From NCBI GenBank assembly GCA_944385435.1, contig CALWXG010000024.1:1-35521 (forward strand): a DNA stretch of 35,521 nt. Direction: 5' to 3'. Each line of letters begins with the position of its first letter. Position 1 is the first letter of the stretch. The DNA is from an uncultured Oscillospiraceae bacterium (GTDB lineage: Bacteria; Bacillota; Clostridia; Oscillospirales; Oscillospiraceae). The notes beneath the pieces were generated by a model. The model had not been told where the DNA came from and ran no database searches. It worked only from the letters and a program-made list of their open reading frames with translations. Below are positions 7,600 to 16,059 of the stretch, one piece after another. The position numbers were made by a program, and so were the translations under genes.

Positions 7600-8421
7600 G
7601 TGTTTGCCGAAATCCTTCAGCGGGTGCGGGATACCCGGCCGCTGGTCCACTCCATCACCAACTATGTCACCGTCAACGACTGCGCCAATATCCTGCTGGC
7701 CTGCGGGGCCTCTCCCATCATGGCGGATGACCCGGAGGAGGTGGAGGAGATCACCGCGGGCAGCTCCGGTCTGACCCTGAACCTGGGCACGCTGCACCGG
7801 CAGCGCGCCGCCGCCATGCTGGCGGCAGGGCGGACGGCCAACCGTCTGGGCAGGCCGGTGGTGCTGGATCCGGTGGGGGTGGGCGCCTCCCGGCTGCGGG
7901 GGGAGGCGGCAGCGGCCCTGCTGGAGCAGGTGCGCTTTGCCGTCATCCGGGGCAACGGCTCGGAGATCCGCACCCTGGCCCTGGGACAGGGCGGGGAGCG
8001 GGGCGTGGACGCGGACGAGGCGGACCGGATGGAGACCGGCGGCCTGGACGGGGCGCAGCTGTGGGCGGCGCGGCTGGCCCGGCGCACCGGCGCCGTGGTG
8101 GCCGTCACCGGGGTGGTGGACGTGGTCACCGACGGGACACGGACCTTCCGCATCCGCAACGGACACCCCATGATGTCCAGGGTGACCGGTACCGGCTGCC
8201 AGCTGTCCGTGGTGGCCGCCGCCTTCACGGCGGCCAGCCCGGGAACTCCCCTGGAGGCCGCCGCCGGGGCGGTGTGCGCCATGGGAGTGTGCGGGGAGCT
8301 GGCCTTTGCCCGGATGGGGCCGGAGGACGGCAACGCCGCCTACCGGGGCTATCTCATGGACGCCATGTACAACCTCACCCCGGAACAGCTGGAGGAGAGA
8401 GCAGACTATGAACTTCGGTAA
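7600..8421 (+). CDS. thiM: Hydroxyethylthiazole kinase
   Basis: This 273-residue ribokinase-fold enzyme phosphorylates 5-(2-hydroxyethyl)-4-methylthiazole (THZ) with ATP, the salvage route to the thiazole half of thiamine. Family motifs are VHSITNYVTVNDCANILLA (16-34), DPVGVGAS (90-97), RGNGSEI (117-123) and VTGTGCQLS, which holds the conserved Cys200 of the anion hole. It starts with GTG at 7600, 9 nt after AAGGAGGA. Its last 14 nt overlap the thiE start, indicating translational coupling. Presence of thiM and thiW, with no thiazole-synthesis genes nearby, suggests reliance on exogenous or recycled THZ. Confidence 0.95.
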   Translation: MFAEILQRVRDTRPLVHSITNYVTVNDCANILLACGASPIMADDPEEVEEITAGSSGLTLNLGTLHRQRAAAMLAAGRTANRLGRPVVLDPVGVGASRLRGEAAAALLEQVRFAVIRGNGSEIRTLALGQGGERGVDADEADRMETGGLDGAQLWAARLARRTGAVVAVTGVVDVVTDGTRTFRIRNGHPMMSRVTGTGCQLSVVAAAFTAASPGTPLEAAAGAVCAMGVCGELAFARMGPEDGNAAYRGYLMDAMYNLTPEQLEERADYELR

Positions 8422-9073
8422 GACAAGCGTGCGGCTCTATGCCGTGACGGACCGGGCCTGGACGGGAAGCCAGAGCCTGGCGCAGCAGGTGGAGGCCGCC
8501 CTGCGGGGCGGGGTCACCTGCGTGCAGCTGCGGGAGAAGCACCTGGACACCCGGGCACTGGTCCGGGAGGCGGAGGAGATCGGCCGGCTGTGCCGGCGCT
8601 GCGGCGTGCCCTTCCTCATCAACGACGACGTGGAGGCCGCCCTTCGCTGCGGAGCAGACGGCGTCCACGTGGGCCAGGACGACATGGCGGTGCAGGAGGC
8701 CCGGCGTGCCCTGGGGCCGGGCAAGATCATCGGCGTGTCCGCCCACAGTGTGGAGGAGGCCCTGACCGCTCAGCGCAACGGGGCGGACTATCTTGGTGTG
8801 GGAGCCATGTTTGCCACCGCCACCAAGACGGACGTGCACGTCACCACCCGGGACACCCTGCGGCAGATCTGCGCCGCGGTGGACATCCCCGTGGTGGCCA
8901 TCGGGGGCATCACGGAGGAGAATCTGCCGGAACTGGCGGGCACCGGCGTGGACGGGGTGGCCCTGGTCAGCGCCATCTTCTCCGCCCCGGACATCGAGGC
9001 CCGCTGCCGGCGTCTGCGGGCGCTGGCCGAACAGGCGGCGCAGACCCCGCGGCAGCGGACAGAGGAGCTCTGA
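8408..9073 (+). CDS. thiE: Thiamine-phosphate synthase
   Basis: A 221-residue TIM-barrel enzyme that condenses HMP pyrophosphate with THZ phosphate to thiamine phosphate. Visible motifs are LYAVTDRAW, VTCVQLREKHLDTR (pyrophosphate-binding), VPFLINDDVEAAL, ADGVHVGQDD, IIGVSAHSVEEA and YLGVGAMFATATKTD, followed by VVAIGGI. The ATG at 8408 lies inside the thiM 3' end (14-nt overlap), and GGAGGAGAG just before it provides the ribosome site. The reading frame extends further upstream, but only as antiphase thiM sequence. The following 95-nt gap before thiD holds a GGGCCG/CGGCCC hairpin. Confidence 0.95.
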   Translation: MNFGKTSVRLYAVTDRAWTGSQSLAQQVEAALRGGVTCVQLREKHLDTRALVREAEEIGRLCRRCGVPFLINDDVEAALRCGADGVHVGQDDMAVQEARRALGPGKIIGVSAHSVEEALTAQRNGADYLGVGAMFATATKTDVHVTTRDTLRQICAAVDIPVVAIGGITEENLPELAGTGVDGVALVSAIFSAPDIEARCRRLRALAEQAAQTPRQRTEEL

Positions 9074-9168
9074 GGGCCGTTTCCCCCGGGGAGCGGCCCG
9101 GCGGCAGATTGGGGGCACCACTCTCTGTCGCCTAACAAAAGGAATGCGGACGGAAAGGAAGTACATCC

Positions 9169-9975
9169 ATGAAGACAGCATTATCCATCGCTGGCAGTGA
9201 TTGCAGCGCAGGCGCCGGTATTCAGGCCGATCTGAAGACAATGACCATGAATGGGGTGTATGCCATGAGCGTGATCACCGCGCTCACGGCCCAGAACACC
9301 ACCGGCGTGACGGGAATCCTGGAGGTTTCCCCGGAATTTTTGGACCAGCAGCTGGAGGCGGTGTTTTCCGACATCCCGCCCGACGCGGTGAAGATCGGGA
9401 TGATCCCCTCCCCGGCGCTGATGGAGACGGCGGCGGCCTGCCTGCGGCGGTACGGGGCCCGGCGCATTGTGGTGGACCCGGTGATGGTGGCCACCTCCGG
9501 TTCCAGCCTGATGGACACCGGGGCGGTGGACACCCTGCGCCGCGCCCTGCTGCCCCTGGCGGATCTGGCCACCCCCAACATCCCCGAGGCGGAGGTGCTG
9601 GCCGGCATGGCCATCCGCTCCAGGCAGGAGATGGAGCAGGCAGCGGCGCGCATCAGTGAGGCGTGCGGCTGCGCGGTGCTCCTCAAGGGAGGGCACGGCG
9701 TGCACGACGCGGACGACCTTCTGGTGGCGGACGGGACGGCCACCTGGTTCCCCGGCCGGCGGATTGACAACCCCAATACCCACGGGACGGGCTGTACCCT
9801 GTCCAGCGCCATCGCGGCCAATCTGGCCAAGGGCTTTTCCCTGGAGCAGTCGGTGGCCCGGGCCAAGGAGTACATCACCGGCGCCCTGGAGGCCATGCTG
9901 GACCTGGGCCGGGGCAGCGGGCCGCTGGATCACGGCTTCTGCCTGAATGGTTATTTCTCGCAATACGCGGACTGA
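9169..9975 (+). CDS. thiD: Bifunctional hydroxymethylpyrimidine kinase / phosphomethylpyrimidine kinase
   Basis: This 268-residue ribokinase-family enzyme phosphorylates HMP and HMP-phosphate to HMP-PP, the pyrimidine substrate of ThiE. It shows the N-terminal signature SIAGSDCSAGAGIQADLKT (6-24), DAVKIGMIPS, VVDPVMVATSGSSL, TPNIPEAEVL and the phosphate/anion-hole motif NTHGTGCTLSSAIAA with its catalytic Cys. Length is typical of stand-alone ThiD. The start has AAAGGAAG 9 nt upstream. A 21-nt gap separates it from thiC, placing both HMP-branch genes next to each other. Confidence 0.95.
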   Translation: MKTALSIAGSDCSAGAGIQADLKTMTMNGVYAMSVITALTAQNTTGVTGILEVSPEFLDQQLEAVFSDIPPDAVKIGMIPSPALMETAAACLRRYGARRIVVDPVMVATSGSSLMDTGAVDTLRRALLPLADLATPNIPEAEVLAGMAIRSRQEMEQAAARISEACGCAVLLKGGHGVHDADDLLVADGTATWFPGRRIDNPNTHGTGCTLSSAIAANLAKGFSLEQSVARAKEYITGALEAMLDLGRGSGPLDHGFCLNGYFSQYAD

Positions 9976-9996
9976 ATACAAAAGGAGTGCATGTAC

Positions 9997-11307
9997 ATGT
10001 CAGACAAGAGTTACGCCACCCAGATGGAGGCGGCCCGGAAGGGCATTGTCACCCCTCAGCTGGAGACGGTGGCCCGGAAGGAGCGCATGAGCGTGGAGGA
10101 GCTGCTGCCACTGGTGGCCAGCGGCAAGGTGGTGATCCCCGCCAACAAGAAGCACACCTGCCTGGACCCGGAGGGGGTGGGTTCCATGCTGCGCACCAAG
10201 ATCAACGTGAATCTGGGCGTGTCCCGGGACTGCAAGGATTACGACGTGGAGATGGAGAAGGTGCTCTCCGCGGTGAAGATGGGGGCGGAGGCCATTATGG
10301 ACCTGTCCAGCCACGGCAACACCCAGCCCTTCCGCCAGAAGCTCACCGCCGAGTGCCCCGCCATGATCGGCACCGTGCCGGTGTATGACAGCGTCATCCA
10401 CTACCAGCGGGACCTGGACACCCTGTCCGCCCGGGACTTCATCGACGTCATCCGCCTCCATGCCCGGGACGGAGTGGACTTCGTCACCCTCCACTGCGGC
10501 ATTACCCGCAAGACCATCGACCAGATCCGCCGGCACAAGCGGAAGATGAACATCGTCTCCCGGGGCGGCTCCCTGGTCTTTGCCTGGATGTGCATGACCG
10601 GAGAGGAGAACCCCTTCTACCAGTACTATGACGAGATCCTGGACATCTGCCGGGAGTACGATGTGACCATCTCCCTGGGGGATGCCTGCCGGCCGGGCTG
10701 CCTGGCCGACGCCACCGACGTGTGCCAGATCGAAGAGCTGGTGCGGCTGGGCGAGCTGACCAAGCGGGCCTGGGAGAAGGACGTGCAGGTGATGGTGGAG
10801 GGCCCCGGCCACGTGCCCATGGACCAGATTGCCGCCAACATGAAGGTGCAGCAGACCCTGTGCATGGGCGCCCCCTTCTACGTGCTGGGGCCGCTGGTCA
10901 CCGACATCGCCCCCGGCTATGACCACATCACCGGCGCCATCGGCGGGGCCATTGCCGCCATGCACGGGGCGGCCTTCCTGTGCTATGTGACCCCGGCGGA
11001 GCACCTGGCTCTGCCCAATCTGGAGGATGTGAAGCAGGGCATTATCGCCAGCAAGATCGCCGCCCACGCCGCCGACATCGCCAAGGGCGTCCGGGGCGCC
11101 CGGGAGATGGACGACAAGATGGGCGACGCCCGCCGGGCCCTGGACTGGGAGGGCCAGTGGGCCTGCGCCCTGGATCCGGAGACCGCCAAGGCCATCCGGG
11201 CGGACCGCTCCCCGGAGCACGACGACACCTGCTCCATGTGCGGCAAATTCTGCGCGGTGCGCTCCATGAACAAGGCTCTCAACGGGGAGCACATCGACAT
11301 CCTGTAA
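9997..11307 (+). CDS. thiC: Phosphomethylpyrimidine synthase (HMP-P synthase)
   Basis: A 436-residue radical-SAM enzyme that rearranges 5-aminoimidazole ribotide to HMP phosphate. It is the short form, lacking the N-terminal extension of the E. coli enzyme. Recognisable segments include [54 protein letters not shown] and the C-terminal cluster motif CSMCGKFC (C412, C415, C419). The cysteine spacing here is CX2CX3C, one residue shorter than the CX2CX4C of the E. coli type. ATG 9997 was chosen over ATG 9991 because AAAGGAG lies 9 nt rather than 3 nt upstream. It is the last gene of the operon and is followed by a terminator. Confidence 0.95.
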   Translation: MSDKSYATQMEAARKGIVTPQLETVARKERMSVEELLPLVASGKVVIPANKKHTCLDPEGVGSMLRTKINVNLGVSRDCKDYDVEMEKVLSAVKMGAEAIMDLSSHGNTQPFRQKLTAECPAMIGTVPVYDSVIHYQRDLDTLSARDFIDVIRLHARDGVDFVTLHCGITRKTIDQIRRHKRKMNIVSRGGSLVFAWMCMTGEENPFYQYYDEILDICREYDVTISLGDACRPGCLADATDVCQIEELVRLGELTKRAWEKDVQVMVEGPGHVPMDQIAANMKVQQTLCMGAPFYVLGPLVTDIAPGYDHITGAIGGAIAAMHGAAFLCYVTPAEHLALPNLEDVKQGIIASKIAAHAADIAKGVRGAREMDDKMGDARRALDWEGQWACALDPETAKAIRADRSPEHDDTCSMCGKFCAVRSMNKALNGEHIDIL

Positions 11308-11321
11308 GACAGCACGTCAGT

Positions 11322-11355
11322 ACCCGCCGAAAGGAAACTTCCGGCGGGTATTTTT
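11322..11355 (+). terminator. Terminator of the thiamine operon
   Basis: 8-bp GC stem ACCCGCCG (11322-11329) with CGGCGGGT (11342-11349), followed by ATTTTTG, 15 nt after the thiC stop. Confidence 0.85.
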
Positions 11356-11472
11356 GTGTGCCGACACAACTCCGGCACAAATCTGTGGTATTCTGCAGAC
11401 GGAAAGAAAGGAGGATGGCTGCCACTGGAAAAGACCGAGGGACTGTCCGCCCCTGAAAGACAGATAGACGGA

Positions 11473-11510
11473 AAACAGGCCCTGTCCCACGCCGGGGACA
11501 GGGCCTGTTT
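11473..11510 (-). terminator. Bidirectional terminator after the fucosidase-transglutaminase operon
   Basis: A perfect 16-bp stem, AAACAGGCCCTGTCCC (11473-11488) with its complement (11495-11510). On the minus strand it follows the transglutaminase gene and ends in TTTT; on the plus strand it ends in TTTTT. The 11356-11472 interval before it holds no supportable gene. Confidence 0.9.
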
Positions 11511-11516
11511 TTGCCG

Positions 11517-13931
11517 TCAGAGCAGGTTCAGAATGGTGAGCAGCCGGCGGGCCAGCCGGATCTGGTAGTTGGCGCAGCCGTAGACACCCCGGCCCCCACG
11601 GTCCAGAATCAGGACCAGAGGCAGACGGCTGTCCCCCAGGCCCATGGCGCGCTGCAGGGCGAGCCGGTCCGCCCGGGGGCAGAGCAGGCAGGTGCCGGCG
11701 GGAATGGCCTGAAGCACCTGCTGCAGGGTGCGGTTTTTCCGCTGGTCCGGGTCGGCGAGGACCATCCGGATGGGCCAGCCGCCCTGGCGGAAGGCGCCGC
11801 TCAGCTCCAGCAGTTCCCGGAGCAGATGCTCTGTGGGTTCCCTGCCGGGCTGAAGGAACAGCAGCACGCCGCCCCGGTGGGACGGAAGGCACAGGGGAGA
11901 GGGTGCCCCGCCTGACAGGGGAATGCCCTTGACGCCGGGGAGGGTGACGCACCGGAGCAGCCGGCCGGTCCGGTCCGGTTCCAGCTCCAGGGGTATGGTC
12001 CGGTCCGTGTGGAGGAGAAACTGGATGGCCCTGGCGCTGACGGTGCCGTCGATCTGCCTGCGGGCGGTGATCAGGCGGTAGGCGCCGGGGGGCAGGGAGA
12101 GCCGGGTTTCGGGGGAGAGGGCCAGGGAGCCGAACTCCAGGACCCGGTAGTCCGTGCCGTCCCACCGGGCCAGGGTGGCGTGCTCCCCATACCGGAGCTC
12201 CGGCTCCGCTGCGGCCAGGGTGAGGGTGACGGGCGAATACGAAGGGGAATCTCCGGCCGCGGAAAAACGATGGGTAATCGTATCCAGCCGGGCGGGGATG
12301 CCCAGGGCCCGGCAGATCTCCACGGCGGTCAGCTCCCGCTCCGAGGGAGGACAGGCCCTGTGCCGCATATACCCGGCGGCGCTGCCCCGGCGGTCCGTGC
12401 GGCCGTACTCCTCCAGGGGGTGCAGGTGGGTGTCCATCCAGTCCAGCACGTCCCGGGCGGTGTGCAGGGGTTCCCCTGCCAGCAGACGGCGCAGGGCAGC
12501 CCGGACGGGGAGCAGGGGCTCCCACTCCACCCGGGGGGCCAGGATCTGATCCCGCCACACCGGGAGGGGGAACCGGCCCTTCCAGGGCAGAGCCGCGGCC
12601 AGGGCATCGGACAGGACGGCGCAGGTGACGTCGCTGAGGTCCTTTTCCGTGAGGGTGGACAGGAGCAGATCCTTGTCCTCCGTGGAGAAACAGGTCAGCC
12701 GGCAGAAGCGGGCGATCTCACCGCCGTTTTTTCCGGCGAGCTCCACCCACCTGGCGCAGGCCGGGGGAAGGCCGGAAGGGGGCTGGGGCACGCCGGCTTC
12801 ACAGGGCTGCTCCGGAAGGTGGGTCTCGTCCCACAGGGCGGGGCGCTCCGGCAGCCGCTCGGCCGGCGGGGTCAGCTCCCAGCGGACGCGGCCCTCCCGG
12901 GTGAGGGGGTCGAAGCCGTCTTCCCACCGCAGGGTGACGGCCCGGGTTTCACGCACGTCCGCCCGCTGTTCCAGCAGACGGCCGCCCACACAGGCGGAGA
13001 GCACCAGGCAGCCCAGCCCCACCTCCAGGGAGACGCAGCCCGCCCCGTCGGTGTGTCCCTCCCACAGGGACTTCAGCTGGGCGTAGTTTACCAGCTGGAA
13101 CCGCACCGGGACGCCGGGACAGGGGCGGCTGTCCCGTTCCACCCGCACCGTGAGCCGGGCGGTGTCCCCGTACCGGCCGGTGGTGTTGATCAGTTCCCAG
13201 CCGCCCTGCACCGGATCGGGGGCGAAGCTGCGCACCAGCATGGCCCGGGAGGCGGCGGAGGTGAACCAGCCGGTATCGGGCTGGGGCTCTGGTTCGCAGG
13301 CGCCGGTATAGTGCCAGCTGCCGTCCGCCCAGAACTCCACCCAGGCGTGGTTGTCGTCGCAGTGGGCCCACCAGGGGGCATAGCACTGCCGGGCGGGGAT
13401 GCACACGGCTCGCAGGGCGCTGACCAGCAGGGTGGACTCCTCCCCGCACCGGCCCTTGCCCCGGCGGAGCACAGCCAGGGGGGCGAGGGTGCGGTCATCG
13501 GTGGGGGCGTAGGACACCCGCGACCCGCACCAGCGGTTGACGGCCAGGGCGGCGCTGAGCATGTTTTGACCGGACGGCTGCGCTTCCAGCCATCGGAGGA
13601 GCTCCGGGCCGAACTGCTGCCGGAAGCGGTCGGGGTATTCGTTGTTGACCCGGGGCGGCAGCACATAGCGGAGAAACAGCTCCTCCGGGACGCGGCTGCC
13701 CCAGGGGACGGCCTGCCTGGCGGCCAGGGATGCCCCGGCGCAGTCTGCCAGCAGCTCCAGCGGGAGGGAGAGCTGGTCCCGGCCGTCCAGCAGTGCGTAC
13801 AGTGCCGGCAGGCACCGGCGCAGGTCCGGGTCGGGCAGGCGGGCGGTCAGTTCCTCCAGCTCAGCCCACCGGGCCGGGAACCGGGTCCGGGCGGCCTGCA
13901 GCCTGGCTTGCATCGGTGGGGAGAGTGTCAT
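11517..13931 (-). CDS. Large transglutaminase-like domain protein
   Basis: An 804-residue protein without signal peptide or membrane segment. Residues about 125-215 form a transglutaminase-like (papain-fold) core with the triad Cys162 in RRGKGRCGEES, His195 in DDNHAWVEF and Asp203 in WADGSWHY. A stretch at about 220-330 looks beta-rich (LTVRVERDSRPCPGVPVRF), like an Ig-like insertion. Around residues 460-560 a second, degenerate core seems present (SERELTAVEICRALGIPARL), and the C-terminal 150 residues (GGVLLFLQPGREPTEH) look like an alpha/beta domain. Such bacterial proteins may be proteases or amide-bond enzymes; the substrate is unknown. It is the last gene of the minus-strand operon and overlaps cutC by 4 nt. 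Confidence 0.75.
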   Translation of the reverse strand: MTLSPPMQARLQAARTRFPARWAELEELTARLPDPDLRRCLPALYALLDGRDQLSLPLELLADCAGASLAARQAVPWGSRVPEELFLRYVLPPRVNNEYPDRFRQQFGPELLRWLEAQPSGQNMLSAALAVNRWCGSRVSYAPTDDRTLAPLAVLRRGKGRCGEESTLLVSALRAVCIPARQCYAPWWAHCDDNHAWVEFWADGSWHYTGACEPEPQPDTGWFTSAASRAMLVRSFAPDPVQGGWELINTTGRYGDTARLTVRVERDSRPCPGVPVRFQLVNYAQLKSLWEGHTDGAGCVSLEVGLGCLVLSACVGGRLLEQRADVRETRAVTLRWEDGFDPLTREGRVRWELTPPAERLPERPALWDETHLPEQPCEAGVPQPPSGLPPACARWVELAGKNGGEIARFCRLTCFSTEDKDLLLSTLTEKDLSDVTCAVLSDALAAALPWKGRFPLPVWRDQILAPRVEWEPLLPVRAALRRLLAGEPLHTARDVLDWMDTHLHPLEEYGRTDRRGSAAGYMRHRACPPSERELTAVEICRALGIPARLDTITHRFSAAGDSPSYSPVTLTLAAAEPELRYGEHATLARWDGTDYRVLEFGSLALSPETRLSLPPGAYRLITARRQIDGTVSARAIQFLLHTDRTIPLELEPDRTGRLLRCVTLPGVKGIPLSGGAPSPLCLPSHRGGVLLFLQPGREPTEHLLRELLELSGAFRQGGWPIRMVLADPDQRKNRTLQQVLQAIPAGTCLLCPRADRLALQRAMGLGDSRLPLVLILDRGGRGVYGCANYQIRLARRLLTILNLL

Positions 13932-14686
13932 GAGGCGGTTTCCTCCAGGGCCTGGGCGGCCGAGCGGATGGCCTGTTCGTCGGTGCGCCAGACCTGGAAT
14001 TCGCTGATGCCCGGCAGGCCCATGTTCACCTGCCGGTTGCGCCAGGCCATGCCGCTGTCCAGCACCTGTTTGCCGGACAGGTGGAAGGCCCGGGCCAGGG
14101 GAAGCTCCCTGCGGAAGGCCCGGATCACGCCGGCGTTCACTCCGCCGCCGATGAGAATGTCCGAGCGGACCTCGGCCCGGTCCAGAAGCCGGCCGATTAG
14201 CGCCCGGCCCTCCCAGGCGGTGGCGGCCTGGCCGGAGGTGAGAATGGTGCCGATGCCCAGGTCAATGGCCTGCTCCAGGGTGTCCATGGGGTCCCGGCAC
14301 ACGTCAAAGGCGCGGTGGAGGGTGACGGGCAGCCCCTGGGCGGCGGCCACCAGATCTGCCATCTGCTCCAAGTGCAGGGAGCCGTCGGGACGCAGGGCGC
14401 CGAAGACAAAGGCACAGGCGCCCCGGGCGGCAAAGGTGGAGATGTCCCGGCACATGATCTCATGTTCCCAGTTTGTGTACAGAAAGTCCCCGAACCGGGG
14501 CCGGATGAGCACCCGGACCGGCAGGTCCACTGCCTCCCGCACCGCGTCAAACAGGGCGGGGGTGGGGGTGGTGCCGCCGAGGATCAGATTGGCGCACAGC
14601 TCCAGGCGGGTGGCGCCCCCCTGGGCGGCAGCCAGGGCGGACTCCACCGAGTCCACGCAGGCCTCCAGAATGTACTCTTTTTTCAC
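13928..14686 (-). CDS. cutC: CutC family protein (copper homeostasis-type TIM barrel)
   Basis: A 252-residue TIM-barrel protein matching CutC: LEACVDSVESALAAAQGGATRLELC at the N-terminus (interrupted here only for description), then VRVLIRPRFGDFLYT and VTLHRAFDVCRDP, with ILIGGGVNAG and FHLSGK near the end. CutC was linked to copper tolerance in E. coli, but its actual reaction is unresolved. It starts with GTG immediately after the pepA stop codon, with TGGAGG 8 nt upstream, and its stop overlaps the transglutaminase start by 4 nt. It is therefore tightly coupled on both sides. Confidence 0.92.
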   Translation of the reverse strand: MKKEYILEACVDSVESALAAAQGGATRLELCANLILGGTTPTPALFDAVREAVDLPVRVLIRPRFGDFLYTNWEHEIMCRDISTFAARGACAFVFGALRPDGSLHLEQMADLVAAAQGLPVTLHRAFDVCRDPMDTLEQAIDLGIGTILTSGQAATAWEGRALIGRLLDRAEVRSDILIGGGVNAGVIRAFRRELPLARAFHLSGKQVLDSGMAWRNRQVNMGLPGISEFQVWRTDEQAIRSAAQALEETAS

Positions 14687-16036
14687 TTAGGATTCCTCCA
14701 TTCCGGCGGCCAGGTGATACAGGGTGCTCACGGCGGCGCCGGTGGCGCCGGGCACCTGGTGCTGCCAGACCGGGGTGCTGCCGTCGGCGGTGCCGGCGAT
14801 GTCCAGGTGCAGCCAGGGCAGGTCCTGGGTGAACCGCTTCAGGAACAGCCCGGCGGTGATGGCGCCGCAGCCGTCTTTGGAGTTGTTGCGCACGTCGGCC
14901 AGTTCGCTGTCGATGAGTTTTTCATATTCGGGGAAGGCGGGTATGCGCCAGTACCGCTCCCCGGACCGGGCGGCGGCGTCCTCCAGGGCGGAATACCAGC
15001 TGTCGTCGCTGGCCATCACCCCGGCGGCCACGTGGCCCAGCATGGCGTAGATGGCGCCGGTGAGGGTGGCCACGTCCACCAGCCGGGTGGCGTTCTCCTG
15101 CCGGATGGCCCAGGTGAGGGCGTCGCACAGGATGAGCCGGCCCTCGGCGTCGGTGTTCAGCACCTCGATGGTCTGGCCGGACAGGGAGGTGATCACATCG
15201 CCCGGCAGCATGGCCAGATTGGAGATGCGGTTTTCACAGGCGGGGATGACAGCGGTGACGTTCACCCGCACCCCATTGGCGGCCAGGGCGCACACCGCGG
15301 CGGCGGTGGCCGCGCCGCCGGCCATGTCGCCCTTCATACCGGCCATGGATTTGGCGTTTTTCAGGCAGTAGCCGCCGGTGTCGCAGGTGACGCCCTTGCC
15401 CACCAGGCCCAGCCGCTCTGTGCTGTCCGGCGCGCCGGTGTAGCGCAGCACCGTCAGGCAGGGGTCGTTGCCGCTGCCGGTACCCACGGCCAGCAGGGCG
15501 TTCAGGCCCAGCTGTTCCAGCTGGGCGCGGCCGTACACCTGCACCTGGACGGGCAGGCCGGCGGCCATCTCCTCCAGGGCGCAGGCGAACCGGGCGGGGG
15601 TGAGGAGATTGGCCGGGCGGTTGACCAGGTTGCGCACCTGAAGGATGTGCCGCGCCAGACGGACGGCCTGATCCAGGTCCCGGTCAGTCCAGCCCTCGCC
15701 GGAGGCGCAGCAGGTCAGGGGCGGCTCGCAGGTGCCGTCCAGGGCAAAGCGCTGGCGGTAGCTGCCGCCGTAAATGCCCTCCAGGGCGGCGAACAGCCCG
15801 GGCTGGCCCAGCTGCGCCGCAGGGGAGAGGTCGAAGTCGCAGCTCTCCCACTTCTGGGCCAACACGGTTTTCACCGCCTGGCCGTACACCTCCTTGCAGG
15901 CCAGCGGCGTCCAGTCCTCGCCCATGCCCACGGTGACCTGCGCAGGGTCCCGGTCCAGATAGTACTGTGTGCGCAGGTACTCGCCGGGGACGTGGGTGAC
16001 GCGGGCCTGAACTTTTTCCTTCTCATAGCGCTTCAT
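14687..16036 (-). CDS. pepA: M17 family leucyl-type aminopeptidase
   Basis: A 449-residue metallo-aminopeptidase. The C-terminal catalytic domain shows VGKGVTCDTGGYCLK (residues 212-226), giving the metal ligands Lys214 and Asp219 and the active-site Lys226, then KGDMAGGAA with Asp237, and NTDAEGRL with Asp296, Glu298 and Arg300. VRNLVNRPANLLTP before it is another M17 hallmark. The N-terminal domain is divergent and somewhat short, which is common in Clostridia. It is cytoplasmic and would act on peptide N-termini. It lies 23 nt after the fucosidase gene and abuts cutC without a gap, so all four genes look co-transcribed. Confidence 0.92.
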   Translation of the reverse strand: MKRYEKEKVQARVTHVPGEYLRTQYYLDRDPAQVTVGMGEDWTPLACKEVYGQAVKTVLAQKWESCDFDLSPAAQLGQPGLFAALEGIYGGSYRQRFALDGTCEPPLTCCASGEGWTDRDLDQAVRLARHILQVRNLVNRPANLLTPARFACALEEMAAGLPVQVQVYGRAQLEQLGLNALLAVGTGSGNDPCLTVLRYTGAPDSTERLGLVGKGVTCDTGGYCLKNAKSMAGMKGDMAGGAATAAAVCALAANGVRVNVTAVIPACENRISNLAMLPGDVITSLSGQTIEVLNTDAEGRLILCDALTWAIRQENATRLVDVATLTGAIYAMLGHVAAGVMASDDSWYSALEDAAARSGERYWRIPAFPEYEKLIDSELADVRNNSKDGCGAITAGLFLKRFTQDLPWLHLDIAGTADGSTPVWQHQVPGATGAAVSTLYHLAAGMEES

Positions 16037-16059
16037 AATCCAAGATACTCCTTTGTCTG

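Noticed and set aside
11415-11456. 13-codon ORF following AAAGGAGG after the thiC terminator
   Set aside because: The Shine-Dalgarno directly abuts the ATG with no spacer and there is no convincing promoter; likely chance.
11356-11472. Possible small RNA between the thiC terminator and the next terminator
   Set aside because: A TATTCT -10 lookalike lacks a usable -35 and no fold other than the terminator is evident.
12009-14690. 893-codon plus-strand open frame opposite the transglutaminase and cutC genes
   Set aside because: Antisense shadow with Gly/Pro/Gln-rich nonsense composition; both genes beneath have clear family motifs.
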